From Candidatus Hydrogenedentota bacterium (GTDB lineage Bacteria > Hydrogenedentota > Hydrogenedentia > Hydrogenedentales > CAITNO01), in contig JAAYBR010000115.1 in the NCBI GenBank assembly GCA_012730045.1, positions 1 to 44,306 on the forward strand: a stretch of DNA of 44,306 bases, in the 5' to 3' direction. The position numbers and the translations under genes were made by a program. Below, piece by piece: positions 1 through 7,580 of the stretch (its first letter is position 1; each line of letters starts with the position of its first letter). A model generated the notes under the pieces. That model was not told the DNA's origin, searched no databases, and saw nothing but the letters and a program-made list of their open reading frames with translations.

Positions 1-120
1 CGGCAGCTCTTTCCCGGGAACCAAAGCGGCGTCGTTGCCGCCGCACTCCAAAAGGAGACGCCGCGCGCCCCTCCCGTCTCGCCACGGCTTCGGCACCCTC
101 CATCGCCCAAACCGCGCGCC

Positions 121-224
121 CCCTGGGATCGCCAAGCTCCAGCTTGGCCTCTTGGGTTTTTCCGCGCGGGCCTGTTCGCTCCGTGTTTCCCCGAAAGCCA
201 AGGGGAAGCTTGGCGATCCCAGGG
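121..224. repeat. Inverted repeat with 18-bp perfect arms
   Basis: The bases 121-138 (CCCTGGGATCGCCAAGCT) are the exact reverse complement of 207-224, separated by 68 nt. The left arm is followed by a second short palindrome around GCCAAGCTCCAGCTTGGC. It could fold as a hairpin or be a remnant of a mobile palindromic element. No function is assigned. Confidence 0.75.
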
Positions 225-308
225 GCACGGCCGCTCCAGCGAACCCGGTACTTTCTTAGCAGGGAGCGCAGCGACCGAAGCGATCTCGTTCTCGCCACGG
301 CCACCCCC

Positions 309-351
309 CGTCACTGCGAGCGAAGCGCGGCAGTCTCGTTCCCGCCACGGC
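309..351 (+). repeat. Dispersed palindromic repeat, family A, plus orientation
   Basis: This copy starts CGTCACTGCGAGCGAAGCG and ends TCTCGTTCCCGCCACGGC. The last 18 bases (334-351) recur as an exact reverse complement at 12911-12928. Related copies lie at 266-302 (partial), 1508-1558, 1595-1630, 12808-12840 and 12861-12898. It resembles the intergenic 'GCGAGCGAAGC..AATCTC' repeats common in many environmental bacterial genomes. Confidence 0.7.
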
Positions 352-370
352 TCCGGCACCCGCGCCCGGC

Positions 371-458
371 GAAGACAAGGCCGGCGGGACGCCAGCGGTA
401 CGAAAACGTCCAGCGGCGCGCAGTCCCGTACCGCCGGCGTCCCGCCGGCCTCGTCTTC
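371..458. repeat. Near-perfect inverted repeat, 32-bp arms (family B)
   Basis: The left arm 371-402 and right arm 427-458 are reverse complements at 30 of 32 positions, around a 24-nt loop. The core is GGCCGGCGGGACGCC. A transcript would fold into a very stable hairpin. A single-arm copy lies at 44174-44205 near the other end of the window, so this is a dispersed element and not a site belonging to one gene. It lies 57 nt upstream of the first gene, but the distance and long loop argue against a simple operator. Confidence 0.85.
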
Positions 459-503
459 CTTCCAGGGGGAGACCGCCGCTTTTCCCACACGCGCCCGCCG
501 GGG

Positions 504-509
504 TATACT
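504..509 (+). promoter_or_regulatory. Putative -10 box of the first URO-D-like gene
   Basis: TATACT matches the sigma70 -10 consensus at 5 of 6 positions. It lies only 6 nt before the ATG at 516, which would put the transcription start at or next to the start codon, giving a leaderless or near-leaderless mRNA. The -35 is weak (TTTTCC at 480-485, 18-nt spacer). No Shine-Dalgarno is seen before this ATG. Confidence 0.4.
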
Positions 510-515
510 CGGCAC

Positions 516-1472
516 ATGGATTCGCGCACCGTCACCCTGAAGGCCGTTGACCGCCTCTCCCCTCCCCGGACGCCGCTGTATTTCTGCAACCGGGATTTCG
601 GGGAGTCGGACGTCGTTAACGTGACGTATGCGCCCGCGGCGGGCTTTGTTCCGTCCGTTCCGGGCATGACGGAGTGGGGCTTTGTGTGGGAGGTGCTGGA
701 CGGGACGATGGGCCAGCCGAAGACGCATCCGCTGGCGGATGCGGGGGCCTTGGCAACCTATCGTCCGCCGGACGCCGCCGCGCCGGGGCGCTTTGACGGG
801 GTGGAGGCGGAAATCGCGCAGTGGCCCGGGCGGTTCATCAAGTTCAGTCTGGGGATCACGGGGTTCAACCAGGCGACCTTTCTGCGCGGGTATTCCGCCT
901 TCCTGGAGGACCTCTTCGAGGTGCCGGACCGGGCGGGGGCCGTGCTGGACTTCGTCTTTGACTTTGAGACGGAGATCATCCGCCGGGCGCTGGAATACCC
1001 CGTGGACGCCGTCAGCTTTGGCGATGACTGGGGCACCCAGCAGGGCCTCATGATCGCCCCGGAGCTGTGGCGTGACGTGTTTCGGCCCCGCTACGCGGCG
1101 CAGTTCGACCTGATCCGCCGGGCGGGCAAGAAGGTGTGGTTCCATTCCTGCGGCAATGTCCACGCGATGCTGGGCGACCTGATAGACATTGGCGCGGACG
1201 TGGTGGAACTGCTCCAGCCGGATGTGATGGGGGTGGACCGGCTGGCCCGCGATTTCGGCGGGAAGGTGTGCTTCTGCTGTTCCGTGGACCACCAGCGCCG
1301 GGCGATCCACGACGGTCGTGAGGCCATTCTGGACTACGCCCGGCGGCTGCGCGACACCCTGGGCGGCGCGGGCGGCGGGTTTATCGGCTATGTGGAGGAC
1401 TACGCCTGTCTTGGCATGAGCGAGGAGAACTACCAGCATGTCCGCGAGGCCTTCCATGCGCTGAACCGGTAG
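516..1472 (+). CDS. Uroporphyrinogen decarboxylase (URO-D)-family methyltransferase-like protein
   Basis: A 318-residue protein of the URO-D/MtaA-like TIM-barrel superfamily. Members either decarboxylate uroporphyrinogen or, as here more likely, act on methyl groups carried by a corrinoid protein. It has a His-X-Cys motif (FHSCGN, H210 and C212) and a downstream cysteine cluster (C252, C254, C255 in CFCCSVD), consistent with the zinc site of cobamide-dependent methyltransferases. SFGDDWG near residue 170 is the usual barrel-strand acidic motif. The open frame runs upstream to 144, but that part only translates repeats. The ATG at 516 gives the family's normal N-terminus and follows a TATACT box. 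No corrinoid protein or activase gene lies nearby, so the methyl donor is unknown. A second, divergent family member lies at 16789-17886. Family call is firm, substrate unknown. Confidence 0.85.
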   Translation: MDSRTVTLKAVDRLSPPRTPLYFCNRDFGESDVVNVTYAPAAGFVPSVPGMTEWGFVWEVLDGTMGQPKTHPLADAGALATYRPPDAAAPGRFDGVEAEIAQWPGRFIKFSLGITGFNQATFLRGYSAFLEDLFEVPDRAGAVLDFVFDFETEIIRRALEYPVDAVSFGDDWGTQQGLMIAPELWRDVFRPRYAAQFDLIRRAGKKVWFHSCGNVHAMLGDLIDIGADVVELLQPDVMGVDRLARDFGGKVCFCCSVDHQRRAIHDGREAILDYARRLRDTLGGAGGGFIGYVEDYACLGMSEENYQHVREAFHALNR

Positions 1473-1507
1473 GGCGGCTGACTGCCGGAGAAGAGGCTGT
1501 GGAGGGG

Positions 1508-1558
1508 GTCGTGGCGGGCACGAGATTGCGTCAGTCGCTCCGCTCCTTCGCAATGACG
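1508..1558 (-). repeat. Dispersed palindromic repeat, family A, minus orientation
   Basis: This copy contains GTGGCGGGCACGAGATTGCG and ends CTTCGCAATGACG. It is the reverse-oriented form of the 309-351 element and lies 36 nt from a plus-oriented copy, so the two can pair. Confidence 0.65.
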
Positions 1559-1594
1559 TGGAACGTTGTGTCAGCACCATGACGCGCGTGTTCC

Positions 1595-1630
1595 CGTCAT
1601 GGCGAACGAAGTGAAGCCATCTCTTGTCGG
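1595..1630 (+). repeat. Dispersed palindromic repeat, family A, plus orientation
   Basis: Begins CGTCATGGCGAACGAAGTG and ends CATCTCTTGTCGG. It forms an inverted pair with 1508-1558; a similar inverted pair occurs at 12808-12898. Confidence 0.65.
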
Positions 1631-1725
1631 AATGCCTGCGGTCATTTGGCCCAGGCCGCCCTTCTTGGTGCGGCGGGGCTGGTTTGGGCTATGATGCCCA
1701 ATGCGTCCGGGTGGGCGCGGGAGGC

Positions 1726-3972
1726 ATGCTTGTGCGTCAGCCGGCGGAGAAGAACAATCTCGGCGTGTTCGGGGGCGTGTTCACGCCCTGCCTGCTGACG
1801 ATTCTCGGCGTGATCCTGTTCATGCGCGCCAACTACGTGGTGGGGGCCGTGGGGGCCTACCGCGCGCTGCTGATCCTCGTCTTCGCCGAGGGGATTGTCC
1901 TCGCGACCTCCTTCTCCACCAGCGCGGTGTGCACCAACACGCGCATGCGCGGCGGCGGCGCCTACTTTCTCATCTCCCGCGTTCTCGGCCCGGAGTACGG
2001 GGGGGTGATGGGCATTGCGCTGTTCGCCGCCCAGGCGGTGTCGGTCCCCTTCTACCTTCTCGGCTTTGCCGAAGCCTTCTGCGACACTTTGCCCGGCCTC
2101 GGGCTGGTTCCCTGGCGCGTGGCCGCCGTTGCGGCTGTGGTGCTGTTGGCCATCGCGTGGACCGGGGCAAAATGGGCGATAAAGGTCCAGTATGGCATTT
2201 TGGCTGTGCTGGGTCTTTCCCTGTTCGTCGCGTTCGCCGGGATTGCCCTCGTTTTTTCTCCGGAAACCCTGGCGCAAAACTGGGCCGGCCCCGTCCCGGG
2301 CGCTGCAACGGTTCCTGGCGGGGTGTTTTCTCCCCCCTTCTGGGCCATGTTCGCCCTCTATTTCCCGGCGGTGACGGGCATCATGGCGGGCATCAACATG
2401 TCCGGCGACCTGCGCGATCCCGCGCGGAGCATTCCCCTCGGGGTCTTTCTGGCAGTCGGCGCAGGATTTCTGGTCTACGCGGGGCAGATCGTCCTTTACG
2501 CCGGGGCCATGCCCCGCGAGGAACTGCTGCTGCGCCCCTATCTGGTCATGACTGAAAACGCCCTGCTGGGCGCGGGGTTTCTGGTGACGGCGGGCGTGTT
2601 CGCCGCCACCCTGTCCAGCGCGCTGGGGAGCCTGCTGGCCGCGCCGCGGGTCCTGCAGGCCATGGCCCGCGACGAGGTTGTTCCCCTGATCCGTGTGTTT
2701 GCCCAGGGCACCGCCATCGGGGATGAGCCCCGGCGGGGGGTGCTCCTGACCGGTGGCATCACCTTTGCCGTGCTGGCCTGGGCCGGACACACCCCCGGCG
2801 GCGCGGGGCTGAACATGGTCGCCTCGGCCATCACCATCCTGTTTCTCGCCGTCTACAGCACCATCAACGCGGCGGCGTTTATTGAGGGCATCACGGGGAA
2901 CCCCTCCTTCCGGCCCCAGTTCAGGTTTTTTCACTGGGGCATCGCCCTGGCGGGGCTGGTGGCGAGCGCCGCAGTCGCCTTCATCATCTCGCCGATGGTG
3001 TCGCTGGGCGTGCTGCTGGTCCTGCTGGCCATGTACCAGCACGCCCGCCGCGTGGAGACCAGGGCCTCCTTCGGCGACGTGCGGCGCGGCCTCTCCTACG
3101 CCCGCGTGCGGCGTGGGCTGCTCCAGCTCACCCGCATGGAGGAGTCCCCCAAGAACTGGCGGCCCACCTGCCTCGTCTTCTCCGGACGGCCCGAGTCGCG
3201 GGAGACGCTGGTGGATTACGCCGCGTGGTTTGAGGCCGACAAGGGCATCGTTCTGCTCGCCGAGGTGCTTGTGGGGGACATGGACACGAAAGCGCCGGAG
3301 CGCCTGCTGGAGCTGAACCGGCTGAACCAGGGCCTCGCCGGGCGGAGCCGGGCCGTGTTCCCCCTGGTGCTGGTGGCCGAACAGCTCGACCAGGGCATCC
3401 GGAGCATCCTCCAGACCGCCGGCATGGGCCCCATCCGGCCCAACCTCGCCATGTTTGCCTGGACCTCCACAGAACTGCGCGCCCCGGCCCTGGCCGGACA
3501 CATCCGCCGCGCCTTCAGCTTTGGCATGAGCGTGCTGGTGCTCCACGAGGGCGCCCGCCCCCCCCGGGACGGTGCGCGCCGGATTGACGTCTGGTGGCGC
3601 GGCCAGGCCAACGGGAACCTCATGGCGCTGCTCGGCCACCTCCTCACGCAGAACTGGGAGTGGCGCGGGGCGCGCCTGCGGCTTCTGCGCCAGGTCCGCG
3701 GCGAAAGCGACCGCGCGCGGGCCCTCGCCGGACTCGCCGACCTCCTCGTCGCGGCCCGGGTCGCCGCCGAACCCGTCGTGGTCGCCAGCGAAAAGCCCTT
3801 CGGCGAAATCCTCCGCGACCTCTCCGGCGACGCCGACTGCGTCTTCCTCGGCCTCAACCTCCCGAACCCCGGCGCCGAGACCGACTGGTACCGCGCCTGC
3901 TCCTCCCTCTTCCCGGCCGACCCCACCATTGTTCTCGCCCTCTCGAAAGGCGACGCCGACATCACCGCCTGA
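1726..3972 (+). CDS. SLC12-type (cation-chloride cotransporter-like) APC-superfamily permease
   Basis: A 748-residue inner-membrane transporter. The first 440 residues are about 12 hydrophobic segments. The N-terminal LGVFGGVFTPCLLTILGVILF matches the first helix of Na-K-Cl and K-Cl cotransporters better than ordinary amino-acid permeases. After the last helix comes a 300-residue soluble C-terminal domain beginning KNWRPTCLVFSGRPESRETL, the hallmark opening of the SLC12 cytoplasmic domain. It probably couples K+ or Na+ to Cl- movement, but an amino-acid substrate cannot be excluded. The ATG at 1726 is preceded by GCGGGAGGC. A GTG at 1711 is an alternative, and the frame is open from 1624, so the start is uncertain by a few residues. 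No obvious partner lies nearby; the next gene has its own promoter. Confidence 0.85.
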   Translation: MLVRQPAEKNNLGVFGGVFTPCLLTILGVILFMRANYVVGAVGAYRALLILVFAEGIVLATSFSTSAVCTNTRMRGGGAYFLISRVLGPEYGGVMGIALFAAQAVSVPFYLLGFAEAFCDTLPGLGLVPWRVAAVAAVVLLAIAWTGAKWAIKVQYGILAVLGLSLFVAFAGIALVFSPETLAQNWAGPVPGAATVPGGVFSPPFWAMFALYFPAVTGIMAGINMSGDLRDPARSIPLGVFLAVGAGFLVYAGQIVLYAGAMPREELLLRPYLVMTENALLGAGFLVTAGVFAATLSSALGSLLAAPRVLQAMARDEVVPLIRVFAQGTAIGDEPRRGVLLTGGITFAVLAWAGHTPGGAGLNMVASAITILFLAVYSTINAAAFIEGITGNPSFRPQFRFFHWGIALAGLVASAAVAFIISPMVSLGVLLVLLAMYQHARRVETRASFGDVRRGLSYARVRRGLLQLTRMEESPKNWRPTCLVFSGRPESRETLVDYAAWFEADKGIVLLAEVLVGDMDTKAPERLLELNRLNQGLAGRSRAVFPLVLVAEQLDQGIRSILQTAGMGPIRPNLAMFAWTSTELRAPALAGHIRRAFSFGMSVLVLHEGARPPRDGARRIDVWWRGQANGNLMALLGHLLTQNWEWRGARLRLLRQVRGESDRARALAGLADLLVAARVAAEPVVVASEKPFGEILRDLSGDADCVFLGLNLPNPGAETDWYRACSSLFPADPTIVLALSKGDADITA

Positions 3973-3978
3973 CGGGCC

Positions 3979-4008
3979 TTGTCCCGCAGGGGGCGGTTGG
4001 GCTATCCT
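3979..4008 (+). promoter_or_regulatory. Putative sigma70 promoter of the PHP gene
   Basis: TTGTCC (3979-3984) and TATCCT (4003-4008) are separated by 18 nt. Predicted transcription starts about 60 nt before the ATG at 4075. This supports independent transcription of the PHP-GH92 pair. Confidence 0.45.
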
Positions 4009-4074
4009 GCGGGTGTGTTTTGCGGCGGTTGCCCCTCTTCGGACGGGGAGGGCGCCATGCAGGAGGTATTTTTC

Positions 4075-5196
4075 ATGCTGAAAAAACTTGTCTTTCTGGG
4101 TTTGTTTGCGGCGCTGGCGGTTCCCGCGTTCGCGCTGGACGTGAACAACACCCCCGTCACTGAGCTGACGTCGGCGCGGGTGCGGCGGGTGCTGGCGGTG
4201 CCGGACATTATGGGGATGAAGACGCTCAAGGGCGACTTCCACATACACACGATGTTCTCGGACGGCGTGGTGTGGCCGGAGGTGCGGGTGATGGAGGCGT
4301 GGATGGACGGGCTGGACGCCATCTCCATCACGGACCATCTGGAGAAGCACCCGAGCAAGGAGGGCGTGAAGGACGACGACAACTTGTCGAACCGGATCGC
4401 CTTTCCCGCCGCCGTCCAGCATGACATCCTGCTGGTGAGGGGCGCCGAGATTTCGAAGGACATGCCCCCGGGACACTACAACGCCCTGTTTGTCAAGGAC
4501 CAGGCGGCCATTGAGAACGAGGACTTCATGAAGTCCGTCGAGGAGGCCATCAACCAGGGCGCGTTCCTCCAGTGGAACCACCCCGGCTGGAAGCGGCAGC
4601 AGCCCGAGGTGACCAACTGGAACGACGCGGCGGAGACACTCGTGAAGAAGGGCTGGGTCCACGGCATCGAGGTGTTTAACAGCGACGAGTGGTATCCCGT
4701 GGCCTTGGGCTGGTGCATGGACCGCAATCTCGCCGTAACGGCCAACAGCGACATGCACGGCATCATCCGCCAGCAGTACGACCTGACCAAGGTGCAGCGG
4801 CCGATGACCCTGATTTTCGCCAAGGAACGCTCCCTGGACGCCCTGAAGGAGGCGATGTTTGCCGGGCGCACGGCGGCCTGGTTCGGCAACAGCCTAGCCG
4901 GGAAGAAGGAGTATCTGGAGGCCCTGTTCCGCGCGTCCGTGACGGTCATGCCCCCCCACACGGTGGACCGCGACGGCAACCTGGTCTTTCACGTGAGCAA
5001 CGCCACCGACCTGCCCTTCGCGCTGACCTGCCCCGCCGCCGGCTGGAAGGACAGCGTCCTCGCCCCGCGCACGGCGATCATGCTGAAGGCCCCCAAGGGC
5101 ACCGAAACCCTCCAGGTAAGCGTGTCCAACTGCCACACGAACCTGAACGAGACCCTGGCGCTGGAGCTGGCGATCCCCGCGAAGAAGGACAACTGA
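4075..5196 (+). CDS. Exported PHP-domain phosphoesterase-like protein
   Basis: A 373-residue protein with an N-terminal signal peptide (MLKKLVFLGLFAALAVPAFA) followed by a PHP metal-dependent hydrolase domain. The metal-ligand motifs are all visible: HIHTMFSDG (H56, H58, D63), ITDHLE (D87, H88), GAE (E125), NHPGW (H169) and NSDMHG (D226, H228). PHP enzymes hydrolyse phosphate esters with a two- or three-metal centre; the exported stand-alone form suggests an extracytoplasmic phosphodiester or sugar-phosphate substrate. The ATG at 4075 is chosen because AGGAGG (4061-4066) sits 8 nt before it and the signal peptide begins there; the ATG at 4057 overlaps that region. A C-terminal beta-rich stretch of about 80 residues follows the PHP core. 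GH92 starts 41 nt downstream, so the two are probably one operon. Substrate unknown. Confidence 0.85.
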   Translation: MLKKLVFLGLFAALAVPAFALDVNNTPVTELTSARVRRVLAVPDIMGMKTLKGDFHIHTMFSDGVVWPEVRVMEAWMDGLDAISITDHLEKHPSKEGVKDDDNLSNRIAFPAAVQHDILLVRGAEISKDMPPGHYNALFVKDQAAIENEDFMKSVEEAINQGAFLQWNHPGWKRQQPEVTNWNDAAETLVKKGWVHGIEVFNSDEWYPVALGWCMDRNLAVTANSDMHGIIRQQYDLTKVQRPMTLIFAKERSLDALKEAMFAGRTAAWFGNSLAGKKEYLEALFRASVTVMPPHTVDRDGNLVFHVSNATDLPFALTCPAAGWKDSVLAPRTAIMLKAPKGTETLQVSVSNCHTNLNETLALELAIPAKKDN

Positions 5197-5237
5197 CCCG
5201 CCGCGCCGCGGCGGGGGCCATGGAAGGCTTTTCCCCG

Positions 5238-7571
5238 ATGAGTTTTGCAAAAAAGGCCCTGAAGGTCCTGCTTCTCCTGGTCCTCGCCGCGGTGGCGCTG
5301 CCCGTCCTGTTCTTGGGCGGGCTCCGGCTGCACTATCTCAACATTGTCCGCCCGGCCCAGACGCTGGTGACCGACGAGTTCCCCGGCCCCCTGGGCGCCA
5401 AGGTGAACGTGTTCAGCGGCACCGGCAACGCGTTCTGGATGTGCGGGCACAACACCCCCGCCGCCGCCACCCCCTTCGGCATGGTGCGCCTCGGCCCGGA
5501 CACAGTCTCCATGCTGGTGGAGAAGCCCGCCCTGAACCGGTCGGGCTATTTCTACGGGGACAACCGGACGACCGGATTCAGCCACACCCGGCTCGTCGGC
5601 GCCGACGCCCAGGAGGGCGGTGTCTTCCGGGTCTTCCCCACGGTGGCCTCCCGGCTGAAGAAGGTGACCGCCCCGGGCCGCAAGACGAAGTTCTCGCACC
5701 GGGACGAGAAGGGCTTCCCCGGGTACTACGCCGTCAAGCTCCCCGCCGAGGGCGTGCTCGCGGAGATGACCGCCACCCCGCGCAGCGGGGCGCATCGCTA
5801 CACCTTTTCCGGCGCGGACCCGGCCGTGCTGCTGCTGGACGTCACCAGCTCCATCGGCGACCGGCGCTGCGAGAACGGGACGGTGAGCATCCTCCCCGGC
5901 GCCGGGGAGGTCGAGGGGGCATGCAGGCTCTACGGCTCCTTCTCGGGGCGCTACGACGGCCTGGACGTCTTTTTCGCCGCCCGGTCCAGCGTCCCTTTCA
6001 GCGCCCACGGCACCCGTATCAGGGAGCAGGTCAAGATGGGGGCGGTCCAGGCGGCGGGCAACGAGCTGGGCATCCTCCTCCAGTATCCCCCGTCGGTGCG
6101 GCAGGTGGAGCTGCGGGTCGGCATCTCGTATGTGAGCATCGCCAACGCCCGCGCCAACCTCGACGCGGAGGCCCCGCCCGCCACGGCCTTCCCGGTGCTG
6201 GTGAAGGGCGCGCGCGACGCCTGGGAGGCGTATCTGGGCCGCATCCGCGTGAAGGGCGGCACGGAGACCCAGCAGCGCATCCTCCACACGGCCCTGTACC
6301 GCACGGCCATGATGCCCACCCTCTTCACGGACGTGACGGGCGAGTACATGGGCTTTGACAAGGCGGTCCACCGGGCGGAGGGTTTCACGTACTACACCGA
6401 CTTTTCCCTGTGGGACACCTTCCGCACCGCGCACCCTCTCTACAATCTGGTCGCCCCCGGGGAGACGGGGGACTTCATGCGCTCCCTGCTGGAGATGGCC
6501 AAGGCGGGCGGGGCCTTCCCCCGCTGGCCCTCCGGCGCGGGGTACACCAACTGCATGTTCGGCACCCCCGCCGACGCCGTCGTTTCCGAGGCCTGGCTGA
6601 AGGGCATCCGGGGATTTGACATTGAGGCGGCCTACACGATCCTGCGGCAGACCGCCACCTCCGGTCCCCCCGAGGGATGCCGCTTCGCGGGGCGCGGCGG
6701 GCTGCAGGACTACCTGCAATACGGGTACTGCCCGACGGACAAGATGAGGAAGGCCGTGTCCGCCACCCTGGAATATGCGTGGGAGGACCACGCGCTGTCC
6801 CTGCTGGCCGGCGCACTGGGGAAGGAGGACGACGCCCGGGAGTTCGCGCGGCGCGCGCAGTTCTACCGCAACCTGTGGAATCCGGCCACCCGCTTCTTCC
6901 AGCCCCGCGACAGCCAGGGGAGGTTCACGGAACCCTTCGAACCCCTCGCCCTGAGCTACACGGATTTCAAGCAGAAGTACACCAAAGACTTCGTCGAGGG
7001 CAGCCCCATGCAGTGGCGGTGGTGCGTGCCCCATGATCCGGAGGGGCTGGTATCGCTCTTCGGCGGCCCGCAGCGCTTTGTGCCCGAACTCGAGTCGTTC
7101 ATGGAGAAGACGCGGAAGAAAACCGGCGCCTGGCACCCCGGCAGCCACTACTGGCACGGGAATGAGCACCACCTCAACGCCGCCTACCTGTTCAACCATG
7201 CCGGCCGCCGAGACCTGACGCAGAAGTGGGTGCGCCGCATTCTCGACACCAAGTACGCGGACGACTATGTGGGCGTGGACGGCAACGACGACGGGGGAAC
7301 CCTCTCCTCGTGGTATGTCCTGAGCGCCCTCGGCATCTATCCCATCGCGGGCACGGTCACCTATGAGCTGGGCATCCCCCTGTTCGACGAGGCCGTGGTG
7401 GATATCGGCGGCGGGAAGACCCTGAAGGTGACAGCGGAAAACAACGCCCCCGGCGACATGCGCGTGCGCGAGGTGACCGCGGGCGGCACCCCCGTTGAGA
7501 CGGCCACGCTGACGCATGACCAGCTCATGGCCGCCAACGAGCTGCGTTTCGTCCTCACCCCGCCGAAATGA
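5238..7571 (+). CDS. GH92 family alpha-mannosidase
   Basis: A 777-residue secreted or membrane-anchored glycosidase. GH92 enzymes are calcium-dependent inverting exo-alpha-mannosidases that trim N-glycans, mannans or mannose-phosphate glycans. An N-terminal hydrophobic segment (about residues 8-28) is followed by the beta-sandwich domain with TPFGMVRLGPDT, then the alpha/alpha barrel with WDTFRTAHPLYNLV, EGSPMQWRWCVPHD and GNDDGGTLSSWYVLSALG, all close to the family's conserved blocks. Length is normal. ATG 5238 follows GGAAGG at 10-nt spacing; ATG 5220 in the same frame is possible and adds six residues. It lies 41 nt after the exported PHP phosphoesterase: removing phosphate and mannose from a phosphomannan together is an attractive but unproven idea. 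The 3' end lies 9 nt from the convergent propeller gene. Confidence 0.9.
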   Translation: MSFAKKALKVLLLLVLAAVALPVLFLGGLRLHYLNIVRPAQTLVTDEFPGPLGAKVNVFSGTGNAFWMCGHNTPAAATPFGMVRLGPDTVSMLVEKPALNRSGYFYGDNRTTGFSHTRLVGADAQEGGVFRVFPTVASRLKKVTAPGRKTKFSHRDEKGFPGYYAVKLPAEGVLAEMTATPRSGAHRYTFSGADPAVLLLDVTSSIGDRRCENGTVSILPGAGEVEGACRLYGSFSGRYDGLDVFFAARSSVPFSAHGTRIREQVKMGAVQAAGNELGILLQYPPSVRQVELRVGISYVSIANARANLDAEAPPATAFPVLVKGARDAWEAYLGRIRVKGGTETQQRILHTALYRTAMMPTLFTDVTGEYMGFDKAVHRAEGFTYYTDFSLWDTFRTAHPLYNLVAPGETGDFMRSLLEMAKAGGAFPRWPSGAGYTNCMFGTPADAVVSEAWLKGIRGFDIEAAYTILRQTATSGPPEGCRFAGRGGLQDYLQYGYCPTDKMRKAVSATLEYAWEDHALSLLAGALGKEDDAREFARRAQFYRNLWNPATRFFQPRDSQGRFTEPFEPLALSYTDFKQKYTKDFVEGSPMQWRWCVPHDPEGLVSLFGGPQRFVPELESFMEKTRKKTGAWHPGSHYWHGNEHHLNAAYLFNHAGRRDLTQKWVRRILDTKYADDYVGVDGNDDGGTLSSWYVLSALGIYPIAGTVTYELGIPLFDEAVVDIGGGKTLKVTAENNAPGDMRVREVTAGGTPVETATLTHDQLMAANELRFVLTPPK

Positions 7572-7580
7572 CGCTTCCGG

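Larger units (their letters stand above)
1..515. other. Gene-free, repeat-rich stretch at window start
   Basis: No convincing coding sequence is seen. Open frames run through, but they translate repeats and have no family features. The stretch holds an 18-bp-arm inverted repeat (121-224), copies of a dispersed palindromic element (about 266-302 and 309-351) and a long near-perfect inverted repeat (371-458). It ends in a promoter-like TATACT just before the first gene. The upstream gene lies outside the window. Confidence 0.7.
1473..1725. other. Intergenic repeat pair before the transporter gene
   Basis: This gap holds two family A repeat copies in opposite orientation (1508-1558 and 1595-1630). 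Together they could form a large cruciform or hairpin downstream of the first gene and may serve as its transcription end. A weak promoter follows (TTGGTG 1665-1670, TATGAT 1690-1695, 19-nt spacer). No protein gene is supported, although a frame stays open from 1624. Confidence 0.6.

Noticed and set aside
144..515. N-terminal extension of the first URO-D-like protein
   Set aside because: The extension only translates palindromic repeats, and the family N-terminus begins at the ATG at 516.
1642..4758. A very long minus-strand open frame opposite the transporter and PHP genes
   Set aside because: It is antisense to two well-recognised genes, its translation is His/Gly/Arg-rich without domains, and such frames are expected at this GC content.
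4989..7517. Long minus-strand frame opposite GH92
   Set aside because: GH92 motifs on the plus strand are unambiguous; the antisense frame is low-complexity with no family features.
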